A DNA stretch of 64,000 nt from Isoetes taiwanensis (taxonomy: Eukaryota; Streptophyta; Lycopodiopsida; Isoetales; Isoetaceae): positions 30,520,177 to 30,584,176 of the forward strand of contig JAJEKV010000001.1 in assembly GCA_021234155.1 (NCBI GenBank), written 5' to 3'. Position numbers and translations under genes: made by a program. The notes under the pieces are model-generated. The model was given only the letters and a program-made list of their open reading frames with translations, had not been told where the DNA came from and did not search any database. Shown here piece after piece: positions 11,621-22,639 of this stretch (the stretch's first letter is position 1; the number at the start of each line of letters is the position of its first letter).

Positions 11621-12439
11621 GAGTTCAAATTCCAGGAAAATGATCTCGGTAGAACCTCCAAAATGTTGAAGGTGTTCCTGGCAAAACCTTCAACCTCAGT
11701 GGTTTAGAACCTCCAGGTTGCTCGAGGCAACCACTCTGAGTACAAAGATTCCAGAAATAATGCTCAAAAATTTACTGGGAACATGTTTCCCTAAAGGCCA
11801 AAAAGTCTGCTTCACAAAATAGTCTGCAATATGCACACTAATCAAGTTTTGGACAGGATTTTCACTCCCTAAGATGCTCAACACTTCTTGCTAACAGACT
11901 GCAAAAATTCAGAGAGGTCTGATATGATTAGATAGGCCAAATTTTGATCCCTGACCCAGTCAAATTTTGGTCAATATCCCTGGCAGAGAGCTAGAATTTG
12001 AAACTCGATATTGACAAAGAATTTTCTGGACTTACAAACTCTACTCTGCTTAGATTCACCTGCACAACAAGGGCCAAGTCTTCTTTTTGCAAAAGGGATC
12101 CTAATTTTTTTTCTTTTGATGGTTTCTTGCTAAGGTCTGTAAGGTATGAACAATTCTGAAAGAGGATGCTTTTTAATAGAGGATTGCACGTGTGTCTAAT
12201 GTTGCCTTGTTCAACATATCTTGTTTGACAAGACTAATGCTCAGATGGTTGCTCTTCTATGCTCAAGTGCCCGTTGTCAACCACAACTGGATCTAAACAT
12301 GTTGACTCAATGTAGTATTGGACACTAAACTTGACAACAACTCAGCATTTGCTTTTTTTGAAGACATACTAAGTTGGCACACTACTAATATCTAACGATC
12401 AGGGTGAAACAACACGCAAAACTTCTGATAACTGTTTTC

Positions 12440-14222
12440 TTTTGGGAAAAGATCTCAATGCGAAACAAACAGATGGCAACAAAGGTCGGATTTTCAATTG
12501 AATCATAACACTCAGGAGATAACAATGCAATATCCCAAGCTCATGGTCTTGGGCACAGAATCAAATAGGTAAACATTCAAATAATCCAGAGAATTAAGTC
12601 AATAATCCGGATCAAAGGTGAACATTGGAGGTCGGGATCAAGCTCAGGATCATCAAGCCGGTCCTTCTTCAAAGCCAGGAATCACTTCTTTGCCTCAAAG
12701 CCCTCGAATTTTTCTTCTGTCAAAAAGCCCCTTTTGTAAATGCTCTATTCTGTTGAGTTCTTGATCATTTCCCTTCGATTCTCTGTCTTTTAGCTTACAA
12801 TAGGTATTCTTGGCATTAAACATGGTGATCCGGCCGGTTTAAGTCATGATTGAGTGGTTTGTTTGGCCGAATTAAACAGATCTTGGCGTTTCCAGATTTT
12901 AGGGTTCATGAGAGTTCAAGCGAAATATCCCACAGGCTCAATTAGGTTTGGACGACCAAGGTATATAAGGAAAAGAAAATCCACTATTTATAATTATTGC
13001 GTGCAATATCCACGTGGGATCCGGAACCTCAACCGCCCCACACGCCCGGATGTTCCACGTGGCATGGGGAGATTGGCTGGGAAAGAAAAATAGGTTGTGG
13101 GGGTAGATAGGAAATTTTTTTGCACCCCTAAGCCCTATGACACGATTCCCTAGGAAGCAGCTATAATGCACAATAGAACCTTTTTTCAAATTTCTTTTTT
13201 CCAATGGGAATCTTTTTTTGCATTCTAGAAGGTTCTGGAATCTTTTCTTGCAATGGAGCACTTTTGAATTCGGCTAAAAATGAAGCAAAGGAATGGATGA
13301 TGTGGTATATGGAAATGATGACAAGGCTAGGTGGGTATGACGTGGCAGATGGGGATGATGACGTGTCAGCCAACTTGAGCTTGAAAATTCTTTCTAGTCA
13401 AAATTTTGGATGATGTAAAGATGATGTGTATGATAAGTGTGTGGTGGTGAGGTGGCAATGGTGATGTGGCAACAATGGTGCTAGTTTTGATGCTTTGATA
13501 TAGATTTTGATTTGAACATGGGAGTATGACATGACATGGCTAGAATGATGATGTGTATGATGACTTGGCACATGGAGTGAGGTGTAAAGTGACTTGGCCC
13601 ATCAAGTGCTCATTTTACAAGCCAAATTTTTTTTAAGGAGCAACTTTTTAGCATCTCCCAGGGCACACTTGAGCTTTGAGCACTTCCCTTAGGAATTTTT
13701 GCAACTTTCTTTTAACTTTGGTCAAGTTGCATGAGATATTGACTTTTGAGCAAGATTATGACCAAGTCAAGTGACATTTTGAACTTATGGATGATGGTAA
13801 GTTGTTGTAAGTGGTGCATAGCAAGTGGGTGTTTCATGGAGGTGTGTTTTGACTAGAAAGAACTTTCAAAGTCAAGTTTGACTTTGAGAGATATTATGGG
13901 CAAGGAATCAAAGTTCAATGGTACTTTAGGATGGTGGAGTAAATGGAGAAGGGAATCAAAATGCTAAGGATGCCAAGATCACAAGTAGCTACATACCATG
14001 TCATGTTCTTTAAGGGGTCTTCTCTCTCTTCTTTTCTTCATTTCCTTTGCTTGATTGACCTCTTGTATCTCTTGAGTGACTTGAGTCAATTGTCCTTCAC
14101 TTGTTCTTCAAATTCTTGATGTATGCTAGTGAAGCATTTCCCTATTGTCTTGCAAACCAGATCAAAATGAGAGGATTAGTGCAAAGATGTGCTTAGCTCT
14201 TCCATGCTGCCATAGCATGGCA
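12440..14222 (-). repeat. 5' LTR (about 1.8 kb) with promoter
   Basis: In element orientation the LTR begins at the GCTGCCATGCTATGGCAGC hairpin (14,206-14,224). It continues through the part shared with the left LTR (to 13,420) and reaches a TATA box at 12,984-12,992 and an R/U5-like module at 12,482-12,557. The string TTATCAGAAG (minus strand, near 12,421-12,437) resembles a degenerate initiator-tRNA-Met primer-binding site (canonical TGGTATCAGAGC), so I place the inner edge near 12,440. The inner 1 kb has no counterpart at the left LTR, so the boundaries are inferred. Confidence 0.55.
12981..13062 (-). promoter_or_regulatory. LTR core promoter with two G-boxes
   Basis: On the minus strand TATAAATAG (12,984-12,992) lies downstream of two perfect CACGTG G-boxes at 13,011-13,016 and 13,056-13,061, both in a CCACGTGG context. 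Two further ACGT boxes lie at about 13,338 (ACGTGGC) and 13,358. This spacing is plausible for a regulated plant promoter; activity is inferred only. Confidence 0.55.
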
Positions 14223-14750
14223 GCACTATGTTATATGGTTTCCAAATCTTAGCTATTTTTTCTCATTCCTACATTCACCTCCCATTTTTACCCACCATTG
14301 CATTTTTTACTAGCCATTTCCCTTTTTTCATATCTATGCCCTACTTTCACCCTTGTCATGCTATATTTATCCCTTGAATTTTTGCTTCTCCCCATCTTTT
14401 TATTTTTCATTACCCCATGCCTTCACCATGGCCATGTTGTTACCTTGTCATTTTATTACTCTCAAACCCTTGTCAAATGCCTCCTACTCACATTTCATTT
14501 TCCATTGCCACCACGACAGTTGAGAAGAAAAAGAAGCTGAGAAGGATTGAACCTCTTGGCCATGTGGGCCTTCACCAGAAACTTTTCAAGAAGATTGTGC
14601 AGAAACTTCACCAGAAATACGATCGTGCAAAACTTGGTGTTGCTACCACTCAGGTTGGGATGGCTGCCATCGTCTCTAGACTTGGCCCTAAAATTCCCTT
14701 GTGGCTGAACGATTTGACCCTCCAAGCCAGATCAGCCTTACCAAAGCCCT
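14223..14750. other. pyrimidine-rich tract and unrecognised frame
   Basis: The stretch from about 14,240 to 14,510 is C/T-rich on the plus strand, so its reading frames are rich in F, L, P and S and should not be taken as membrane proteins. An open frame (14,417-14,758) continues into a basic segment (VEKKKKLRRIEPLGHVG) that I do not recognise. Confidence 0.4.
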
Positions 14751-14751
14751 C

Positions 14752-14915
14752 CCTATAACGCATTTCAAGGACATTTGTAACGCATTGCAAATGCGAAATT
14801 TTGTAACGCATTTCAAGAAATGAATTTGGTTCTTTCTTGCGCGCTACAACTACTTTAGCGTTTCAAAATGTTAAAGCGTTACTATTAGAGCGTATCAAAC
14901 ACCCCTAAATTCTAT
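14752..14915. mobile_element. right end of a CACTA-type element
   Basis: Sequence ends in TAGTG at 14,911-14,915. Read inward from there on the minus strand it starts CACTAATAGAATTTAGGGG, a typical CACTA terminus. Next to it are subterminal copies of a TAACGCATTTCAA motif (14,756, 14,778, 14,804 and shorter versions at about 14,858 and 14,875), some inverted. I did not find the matching left end. Confidence 0.6.
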
Positions 14916-15081
14916 TAGTGTAAAACAGCTTTTTTTCAACGAAGCCGTGTCGGAAGCGTAGGGTCGCCTAGTGTAGCAACAAGCCAAAGATGAAGATGAA
15001 ATGATGTTAGAAGTTTTTAATATTTCTTTTCCTTAAATTTGTGCTTAAAGTCGTGAAATGTATGGATAAATTGACTTTCTT

Positions 15082-15195
15082 TCTTGTTCTAATTATGATT
15101 TTCTGTACTTTGTCTATGGGAGTTTGTAGAATCTTTTTCCCTCTTGTTCTAGTAATATCATTTTGTGTACTTTGTCTATGGGAGTTTGAAGAAGG
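15082..15195. repeat. 60-bp tandem duplication
   Basis: The string CTTGTTCTA..ATTTTCTGTACTTTG, then TCTATGGGAGTTTG, is present at 15,082 and again at 15,142 with a few changes. Confidence 0.7.
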
Positions 15196-15274
15196 TAGTA
15201 CTATTAGAAACAATTGTCATAAGCATTAACACGTATTATCAATATCAAAATTATAACAAGTAATGATAGTAAGA

Positions 15275-15600
15275 GTGATGCAAGTCATGATATTATCCAT
15301 GATGCTATTATCGACACATATAGCATCACATGCTAGCACTGATATAATATTGTCAATATGTGATACTATAGATGAAGTTATGGGTGATACTGTAATTGGC
15401 ATAAGATATAACATATATACTGCCATTAATACCATTGGAGGAAAAAATGATGGTAAAGTTGATACAATATATGATATTGTTCATGACGCTATTAGTAACA
15501 CATATATTGTCACTAATTAGTACTGATATAATTGTTGACCAAATTTATGACGATGTTGATGATGCTATAAATGATAGAATCTTGTCATTGGTAGTGTCAC
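15275..15600. repeat. AT-rich imperfect tandem repeat, period about 195 bp
   Basis: Two diverged units each contain CATGATATT..CCATGATGCTATTA, then ACACATATA and TAGTACTGATATAAT (first near 15,287, second near 15,480). Overlapping open frames repeat the pattern STDII at protein level, but the composition is simply AT-rich and I do not call a gene. Confidence 0.55.
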
Positions 15601-15699
15601 TGTACCTTGAATATCATCATTTATATCACTTAATAATTTTTGAAATCTCAGGTGATATTAAAGTGATGAAAAATGGTTATCCTCTTGTAGCTATAGCTT

Positions 15700-16960
15700 G
15701 ACAATATTAATAGATTTGGTAGAGTCAAAACCAGATACAAATTTCCTATTGTTTAATATAACGAAAATAGCATTTGAACAAGAAAGATCTCACCCAATTC
15801 ACTTTGTTAAATCTAGAAGAATATTTTGAATAATCTAGGAGACTCCATGTACACAACATGAGCTCCCATAGTCTTCAACCAGTATCAAAAGGAACAAGAT
15901 AAATAATTATAAGGCATTTAGTCTTGGTTACATGCATCCAAACATGCAAAAGTTAGCAATAGACCTGGAGAAGGTCTTGGATGTTTGATGGTGATGCTAA
16001 AAAAAGTGGCTATGGGAGCAAGAAAAGAGAAAGAAAGATAAACTAATTAATCCACGCTATGAAATTAATATCTAATATCTATGGACTATTAAAATGAAAG
16101 TTCCTTAAGAAAAGGTGCGATTAAAATAGATAAAAGGCTTTAAAACATATTTATAGGAGTTGAATATACAGAAAAGGGGAATCAACTTCTTTTATAAAAA
16201 GTGAAATTATCGACATAAAAGGAACGACTGGCATCTATTATATATCAGACATCTACAGTGCATTAGGATGAATAGGGTGAATGGCATTTATTATATATCA
16301 GCCAGGTACAATGCATCAGGACGAACAGGGAGAATATCTCAGACAACCACTACGGGCATCAGGGATTAGAAATCCGATTGACAAAGTCTCCGAAATTCGT
16401 CTTTAGCACCAACGATTTGATTTATTCTACCATTTTCCAACTCCTTCATCTACTAGTTTGCTTGTAGGTTCCCATAATTATCCATAATATAAAAAAGTTC
16501 TTGTAGGCAACCCTAAATCCAGAATTTAACCTGTAAATTTGTGCATTTGCTAGTGCAAAATCTCTAGTGATTTCCTTGAATTACTCGTTTTCCTAGCCTT
16601 TCTTATGAATGTTTCTAGAGTAGAATATTTAGCATAAATAGCAGGGAATTCCATCTGCATTTTTGTACTATGTTAAATATAGTTTTGCTATGATTTAATG
16701 GTATATTCGACTGGATGTACTAATGCGTACATCTAGAGTGCGCCTTCTATTTTTATACTTTACTTCCATAATCTCTATAGTTTGACCATATAAGATTTTT
16801 CTTTGATATATAAGTGCACTTCTACTTTAGTGTTTTCAAAACTAAGGTTGGGCATTCAAAAAAACCCATGATTTTCATGGTATGCGAGCGTTTGAGAATT
16901 TTAAGCTTGGAACCAGTTAATACCCTGGGCTGCCGAATATCTGAAAGCAACTTAATCCTA
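15700..16960. other. no gene recognised
   Basis: AT-rich DNA in which I see nothing interpretable beyond a locally repeated ATTATATATCAG string near 16,240 and 16,290. Confidence 0.45.
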
Positions 16961-16963
16961 AGT

Positions 16964-17890
16964 CTACTTTGTATATGTTTTGCAGACACTAAGGAAAGCA
17001 ATCCATGTTTCTCTAGATGGCAATGTTTCTGCATTTTCAAATAACCTTACTGCCTCATGTAAATGTCTGGATCGTACAAGAAGGTCAATCATACAATTGT
17101 AGTGGTCTATTGTTGGTGAGATATGCTTTTTTCTCATCATATTCAAATACTACTGGATTTGTACCATCATGCTGGCACGACTGCATGCTGTTAGAAGAGA
17201 TAAAAAAGTAACAGCATCTGGCTTTACACATTGGCTTTGCATGTTCTCAAGACACTACACGGCTAAGTTACCATCATGGTTCATTCTATACCCTCTTATA
17301 ATTGCAGAATAAGAGATGACATCTTGATTAGGGAGCTTGTCAAATGCATCCCTTGCTTCAAAGTGCAACCCTTTTTGTGTAACTTCAAAGTGCATTTTCC
17401 TGCCCCTTTCTATAGCTCCGAGGTTATTACATGCTTCCAAACTGCAAATATATGTTATAGCACTGGAGGAGACGTCCTCCGATGGCAAATGTTCAATACA
17501 TCCAAGTGCCTTCTGATCAAGTCCAGCTTCTAAGTATCCAGCAATGAAGGCGTTCTACAACACTAAATCTCTACTTATCGGGCAACTTGTCAAAGACTTC
17601 ATGTGCTTCAAAAAGTGAGCCACACTTGGTATACATCATGGCCAAGACATTATCAAGAAAAGGAACCCCCTCAAAATCCTTCTGAGACATCTCAGTGTGA
17701 ATTTCTTGACCCATATCTAAAGTGCCCAAATTGGCACAGGCTTTCAAGGTGCACACAAACGTAACTGCAAGGATACACCCTGGGATCTCATCCTCTCAAA
17801 ATAGTTAAATGCTTCCTGACTAAGACCAGTTTTTGCATAAGCAGCAATTATTGAAGTCCATGATATAACGTCTCGAACTACCGCCCTTTA
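16964..17890 (-). pseudogene. PLS-class PPR protein, pseudogene
   Basis: Pentatricopeptide-repeat proteins bind organellar RNA one base per repeat; PLS types usually serve C-to-U editing. On the minus strand the array reads in order RDVISWTSIIAAYAKTGLSQ (about 17,875), CTLKACANLGTLDMGQEIHT (from 17,756), CSLEACNNLGAIERGRKMHF and DAFDKLPNQDVISYSAIIRG (from about 17,450), and DHYNCMIDLLVRSRHLHEA (from about 17,100). The last piece resembles the repeats leading into the E motif (ETWIAFLSVC). Frame changes between these pieces, and stop codons after NHDGNLAV near 17,255, make it non-functional. No E, E+ or DYW domain is visible downstream. Confidence 0.85.
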
Positions 17891-18236
17891 TCCTGTGCTC
17901 CTACGCTGCCACATGCTTTCAAGATGCAGCAAAATGTCACCAAATCTGGGCATATGCCTTTTGGTTGCATCTGTTCATGGGACATGATTTCATGGGATGC
18001 AACCATTGCAGGATTTGCCTTGCATGCACGTGTGCTCCTATACTGCCACATGCTTTCAAGATGCAGCAAAATGTCGCCAAATCTGGGCACATGCCTTTTG
18101 CTTGCATCTGTTCATGGGACATGATTTCATGGGATGCAACCATTGCAGGATTTGCCTTGCATGCGCATGGCTTTCTTGCTCTAAATTACTTTCAAAGTAT
18201 GCAATAAGATGGTTTAAAGCCAGATGAAGTAATGTA
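17886..18236. repeat. 137-bp tandem unit made of PPR pieces on both strands
   Basis: The sequence from 17,912 is repeated from 18,049 (137 bp period, a handful of differences). Each unit encodes on the minus strand a PPR piece GICPDLVTFCCILKACGS and, just beside it on the plus strand, another PPR piece DMISWDATIAGFALHA. The second unit extends on the plus strand into GFLALNYFQSMQ and GLKPDEV, the rest of a normal repeat. The unit is therefore a head-on fusion of two PPR fragments later duplicated in tandem. Confidence 0.75.
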
Positions 18237-18279
18237 GCATTTATCTTTACTTTGACGACGTATTAATACTTATTAACAG

Positions 18280-18618
18280 GTCATATAGTTTTTCAAACAA
18301 AAGGTGTTTGTGCTTGTCCAACATGTGGTGACCAAATGCCCTCATATAGCTTAAAACTTTTATCAAAAATGATTTACAAGGGGCATCAAAAGTATTTGCC
18401 AGATGGTCATTTTCTTCGTGGTAATGACACAACAAACCAACCAAAAGTACTAACTCCTAAAGATTGGTTGAAGAAATGACACCTGGAATGAAGAGATTGT
18501 CAATATTTTATCGACTAGACTATTGGTGTGACCTAAAAGTGGTACATTTGTTGGATCCAATGCACATTTTCAAGAATGTTGCACATTCTTTATGGAGGCA
18601 TTTGACGGGAGAGTGCTT
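18280..18618 (+). pseudogene. CACTA TNP2-type transposase fragment
   Basis: Plus-strand translation, with frame changes, gives LSKMIYKGHQKYLPDGHFLR, like the MGHRRFLP.NHP.R segment of TNP2 transposases. Further on comes YWCDLKVVHLLDPMHIFKNV, like the LKVRH.LDVMHIEKNV segment containing the DxMH signature. Stop codons (for example near 18,478) show it is dead. It is cut at about 18,618 by the LTR start of the gypsy copy that follows. Confidence 0.8.
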
Positions 18619-20705
18619 GGCATAATGCTGCCATGCTATGGCAGCATGGAAGAGCAAGACACATTCGGAAATTCTCATGCTCACACTTTGATTTGAACAC
18701 AGATGTACAAGCACAATGCATCTTTGCACATTTTTGCAGACACTCTAGAAGGGGATTCAAGCATCAAATCCCAAAAAGAAGTTACCTTTATCGAGTTAGT
18801 AAATATGACTCTCTGCCAGAGATATTGACCAAAAATTGACCTGGTCAGGAATGCATTTTTGAGGCTTGCTCGGATCAAAATATATCTGACTTTGCACCCA
18901 ATATCCTTCAATGTCTTGAGTAGCCTTAGCATCAATAATCATGAGTAAACTCGTCCTGGTTTGCATCTGGTATCTATTCTTGCAAGGCAGACTTTTTTTT
19001 CTTTAGGGAAAGTGAGTCAAAATCATTGTTTGAGCATTCTGCTTGGGAATTTTCACTCAGAGTGGTTGCCTCAAGCAACCTGGAGGTTCTAAACCACTGA
19101 GGTTGAAGGTTTTGCCAGGAACACCTTCAACATTTTGGAGGTTCTATCGAGATCATTTCCTGGAATTTGAACTCATGGCTCCCAAGAGAACTAATGAAGC
19201 TTCTGAGCATGCTGAAGGATAGGAGAATCATGAAGCCTCTACTGTAGCACCAGGAGTGAGCATACAAGCAAATACAGGTATGCCTTGCCATTACTTTGAG
19301 TTGAATATGCCAATTCCTGTTCCTAACTTTACATGAATGCTAACAATTTTCTGAAAATTTTGAGGAGTACTATCAAGAATATGGACACAAGAAAGGCTGT
19401 AAATTCTCTAAGTTTAAGAACTGTTTCAAAAATGATCAAGTCAGAGCCTGGCTTGAATATGTTATGAGTTTAGGAGCTAACTTATGGGATGAATTAGTTA
19501 AGAAATTCTTGGCAAGGTTTGGTAAGCTGTTAGATCCTCAAGATTTGATCTTTGAACTACAAACCTTTCATATTAAACATGGTGAGAGTGTACACCAATA
19601 TGTGGAGAGATTTATCTCGTCAAGTGTCAAATTAATCAGGTTCCAAACCATACTTTATATCTTGTGGCATCTTTTATCAGAGGTCTGAACAGTAGGCCAA
19701 GAGTACACAGGAAGATGCTCAAGATCCAAAAATAAGGAGGGTTTGATACAATACATAAGGCTTTTACTAAAGCCACTGAAATTGCAGATATGATTTCTTA
19801 CCTACCTGATGATATGCACTCACCTCATGAACCTTTCTTTCCAGATTTTGAGCAGGAATACATGGGACCAGGACCTGTACCAGTTTATGCTGTTCAGAAA
19901 GAAAAGAAGAAATAAAAAATGGAGGATGCTGCGGGTCCTGTAACAGATGTGAGAGCTGAAATAACCAAAGTATCAGAGGCTCGAGTTGAGGTGACCAAAC
20001 AACTTCAAGAGATGAAGAACTCTAGACCTGAGAAGAGAATTTATCCACTTGTGCTCACTGTTCAAGAAACACTCATTCCTCTGATTACTGCTGGTGTAGG
20101 CCTTGTACAAGATGTGGTAAAAGAGGGCATTTTGGTAAGGAATGCCATGTATGTGCATTTTGCAAAGTTGTAGGACATTATGAGGATACGTGTAGTGTAA
20201 AAGAGTATTTTGCTAGGCAAGAAAAATCTAAAGAGAAAAATGCTTCTATCAGATTTGTGCAGGAGATTGAAGAACGGGAGGAAATTGTAGTTGTGCATAC
20301 AAGAGGAATGAACAATGCAAAGGAGAAAGAGCCATCACAAGCCAATGAGTATGTCAATGCTGTGAGACACAAAGAAATCGAGCAAAATATGGTTGTGCCT
20401 TCTCCCCTTGTTCAGAAATATTTGAAAAAAAATAAACATAGTGAGGATTTTGAGTAGTTGCTTAAGAATTCTAAAATCAGTGTTGACCTGTTGACTCTGC
20501 TCAAGATAGCCCCTCCTACAGGAAGAAGGTACTGAATTTGACCAAAGAAGATGAGTTTGCTCTAACCAATCATATTGAGGAGCACATGCTCACTCAGGAA
20601 GATTATGACCCAGGGGCTTTCACTTGTGTTGCCAGAATGGGCAAGAAAATCTTGACCAAGGTCCTATTAGATGGAGGATCACCTCTGAATGTGATGCCCC
20701 ACCAC
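18619..20705 (+). mobile_element. truncated gypsy copy 2 (LTR start, leader, gag, protease start)
   Basis: Plus strand. It begins TTGGCATAATG followed by the same 19-bp hairpin (18,629-18,647) and CATGGAAGAGC as the other LTRs, but nearly all of the LTR body is missing. A leader follows, with TGCCAGAGATATTGACCAAA (18,816) and GAGGTTGAAGGTTTTGCCAG (about 19,098). Gag starts at 19,174 in a frame with many indels; intact pieces are ANLWDELVKKFLARFGKLLD (about 19,480) and EDAAGPVTDVRAEITKVSEA (19,922). A TAA separates capsid from nucleocapsid where the other copy is open. The C-terminus runs through HMLTQEDYDPGAFTC into LLDGGSPLNVMPHH and stops abruptly near 20,705. Confidence 0.85.
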
Positions 20706-22028
20706 ATTATGATAATGAATGTTTGCTGCAAGAGTAAGAAAAGATTCGATGGCTGCTTTATGTGTGATGTGCTTCCAATCCCTGCCAAGTCTTTTTGCTT
20801 ATGCTCTGTACAAGAAAGTCCGTGTTCTACGCTGAACAAAGACCTGCTTCTTCTCTACATAAGAAAATCTGTCGCGTGTATCCTGCTCTGAGCAAAGCCT
20901 ACTATAATGATTTTTTGCTGCTTCTGCATTTGCAAAAGAGAAGATAAAAAGATGTAGTAAAAAGCATTCAACTATTTTGTGTTTCTGCCATAGCAACGCT
21001 GCCGAATTTGCAAAAAAAGGAAAACAAGAACAAGAAAAGAAGAAAGGTTTGCCATTACTTGCCACCATAGCCCGCCCCGCTTTCACCTTCTGCTATCAGA
21101 TCCGCCAAGTCTTCCCTATTTCATGCTTTCTATCCGCTAAACCCTATGTCTGTCTGCCATAGCTACCTGTTTGGTGCCGTCGATCTGCACAAGTAAAGAA
21201 AGAGGCTAAAGATCCATCGCCACCTGCAAGCAAGAGATGGGAAGGGAAGGAGATAAGACGAGAGGAAGTCGCCATAGCCGCCATGCATGCTACCGATCTG
21301 CAAAAGAAAGGAAGGAAATCAAGAACCAAAACCGTGTTTGAAGATGAGCCACCTATTCCACCGTTATTTGCCCACAATTTTTTTTCCCTCGCTTTTACTA
21401 ACCACGTTTCCCTTGGCCACTTTTTTTGTCTTTACTTTTTTTACCACGTTCTTCCTTTTCTTTACCTATTCATCCATTGGAAACGTTTTATCATTTTTCA
21501 CCATGCTCTCATTATTTTCCCCACTTATTACGTTGCCTTTTTACCACTTATTATTTTTTACCTACTTCTTGTTATGCCTTGGCCATACCTTGCACAGATT
21601 ATTGCATTTTTTTGCACCTTCACATATCTTATCTTGCCACTTCTTTATATTGTGAAAGAATTTATCGTTCGTCTTGTTACACATCTTGTTGGACTTTGGT
21701 TAGTAACTTGACACATTTTTGTTTGTGCGAAACTATCTCACCATCCCCCAATATCTTTATGACATAGCCCTTTTGCATTTAAACCCTACCCCAAGGCCAA
21801 ATACTACCATTACTTTTCCAAAACTTTCCCATGACACAAAAATTACATTTTGGTGTTGGAGTACACCTTAAAAACTCCAAAATATTATCTTTTTCAAATA
21901 GGTTTGGAGGGTCTGTTAAAACCTCCCATTTCCTTAATAGGTTCGGTGGGTCCCGTATTGTACTTAAATGTGAAAAGTGTTGAAGTCAGTGGCTGATGGG
22001 ACTGGCCACATCTTTTTGTTTGTGCATG
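20706..22028. other. no gene; pyrimidine-rich stretch at 21,370-21,770
   Basis: Unrelated sequence follows the truncated protease. From 21,370 to 21,770 the plus strand is strongly C/T-rich, which yields open frames full of F, L, Y and P (for example 21,283-21,711) that I regard as compositional. I recognise no other feature up to 22,028. Confidence 0.45.
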
Positions 22029-22385
22029 ATGTTGACCCGATTTTTGACAAATTGGGGTCAACATAGAAGAACACTATCAAGGTCTAAAGTGCAGGTGAAG
22101 ATCAAGGGCCTAGATTAATTTGTACTTGTTAAAATCCAAGGGCCAATATTAAGTTGTGTTAGTTGTTAAGCAAAAAAACAAAATTGGTTAAGGAGAAGAA
22201 GAAGACAAAAAACAAAGGATTGATGAAGTGTAAAAAAGAAGTGCCAAGAAGATGACACATGGATGGCCAAGATTTGTTCAAAAAATTATAAATATCTTGA
22301 GGGGACTTGTTCTTCTCCTCTTGGGCTCTAGAATCTCACATGGAGCAAGGGTAGTGGCAGCCCTAGGAAGATGGTGTCAGAGACC
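22029..22385 (+). repeat. solo or truncated LTR with primer-binding-like site
   Basis: It starts TGTTGACCCGATTTTTGAC and has a nearby inverted GGGGTCAACA. There is a TATA box (TTATAAATATC) at about 22,287. At 22,372 TGGTGTCAGAGACC closely resembles the initiator-tRNA-Met primer-binding site used by many plant LTR elements. No matching second LTR or coding region is in the window, and the segment downstream is pyrimidine-rich (22,440-22,625). Confidence 0.5.
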
Positions 22386-22439
22386 TTTTCCCCCATGCAA
22401 GATGTCTTGAAGCATTGTATTATATTATTTTCTTGAATA

Positions 22440-22625
22440 AAGCGGTGCACCTTTTTATCTTCCACATCTTTTCCATTTTTCCATTTTCTACCTTTTCTAT
22501 TTTCCATATTTCTCTTCTCAAATTTTCGTCCATTTTTTTTCCCACCCTCCATTCTTCATATTTTATATTCCCATTCTTTTCGTTCAATTTTCCTATTCTC
22601 ATATTTCCATGGTTTTTCCCATTGT
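22440..22625 (+). repeat. pyrimidine-rich low-complexity tract
   Basis: About 185 bp of mostly C and T with repeated CCATTTTTC and CATATTTC phrases. Similar tracts lie at 14,240-14,510, 21,370-21,770 and, on the other strand, 55,440-55,830. Confidence 0.6.
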
Positions 22626-22639
22626 AGCAGCACCTACTT

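Larger units (their letters stand above)
4850..14222 (-). mobile_element. Ty3/gypsy LTR retrotransposon, nearly complete, inactivated
   Basis: A minus-strand Ty3/gypsy element is flanked by direct repeats: 13,420-14,222 matches 4,850-5,640 nearly base for base. Coding order on the minus strand is Gag, protease, extra RNase H, reverse transcriptase, degenerate native RNase H, integrase. Comparison with the two other copies in the window shows that Gag-Pol was one continuous frame. In this copy it is broken by a frameshift near 10,890, stops at 10,191-10,193 and 7,225-7,227, a 1-nt deletion near 7,895 and another near 7,215. The reverse-transcriptase active site also carries an Asp-to-Asn change. 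The left LTR looks truncated to its U3 part, so the element is not a clean full-length insertion. Confidence 0.85.

Noticed and set aside
17924-18227. Cys/His-rich plus-strand frames resembling a small zinc protein
   Set aside because: They are out-of-frame readings of the PPR-derived 137-bp repeat.
21283-21711. Long hydrophobic open frames suggesting a membrane protein
   Set aside because: The DNA is a C/T-rich tract, which yields F, L, Y and P in any frame; overlapping frames look alike and there is no start context or homology.
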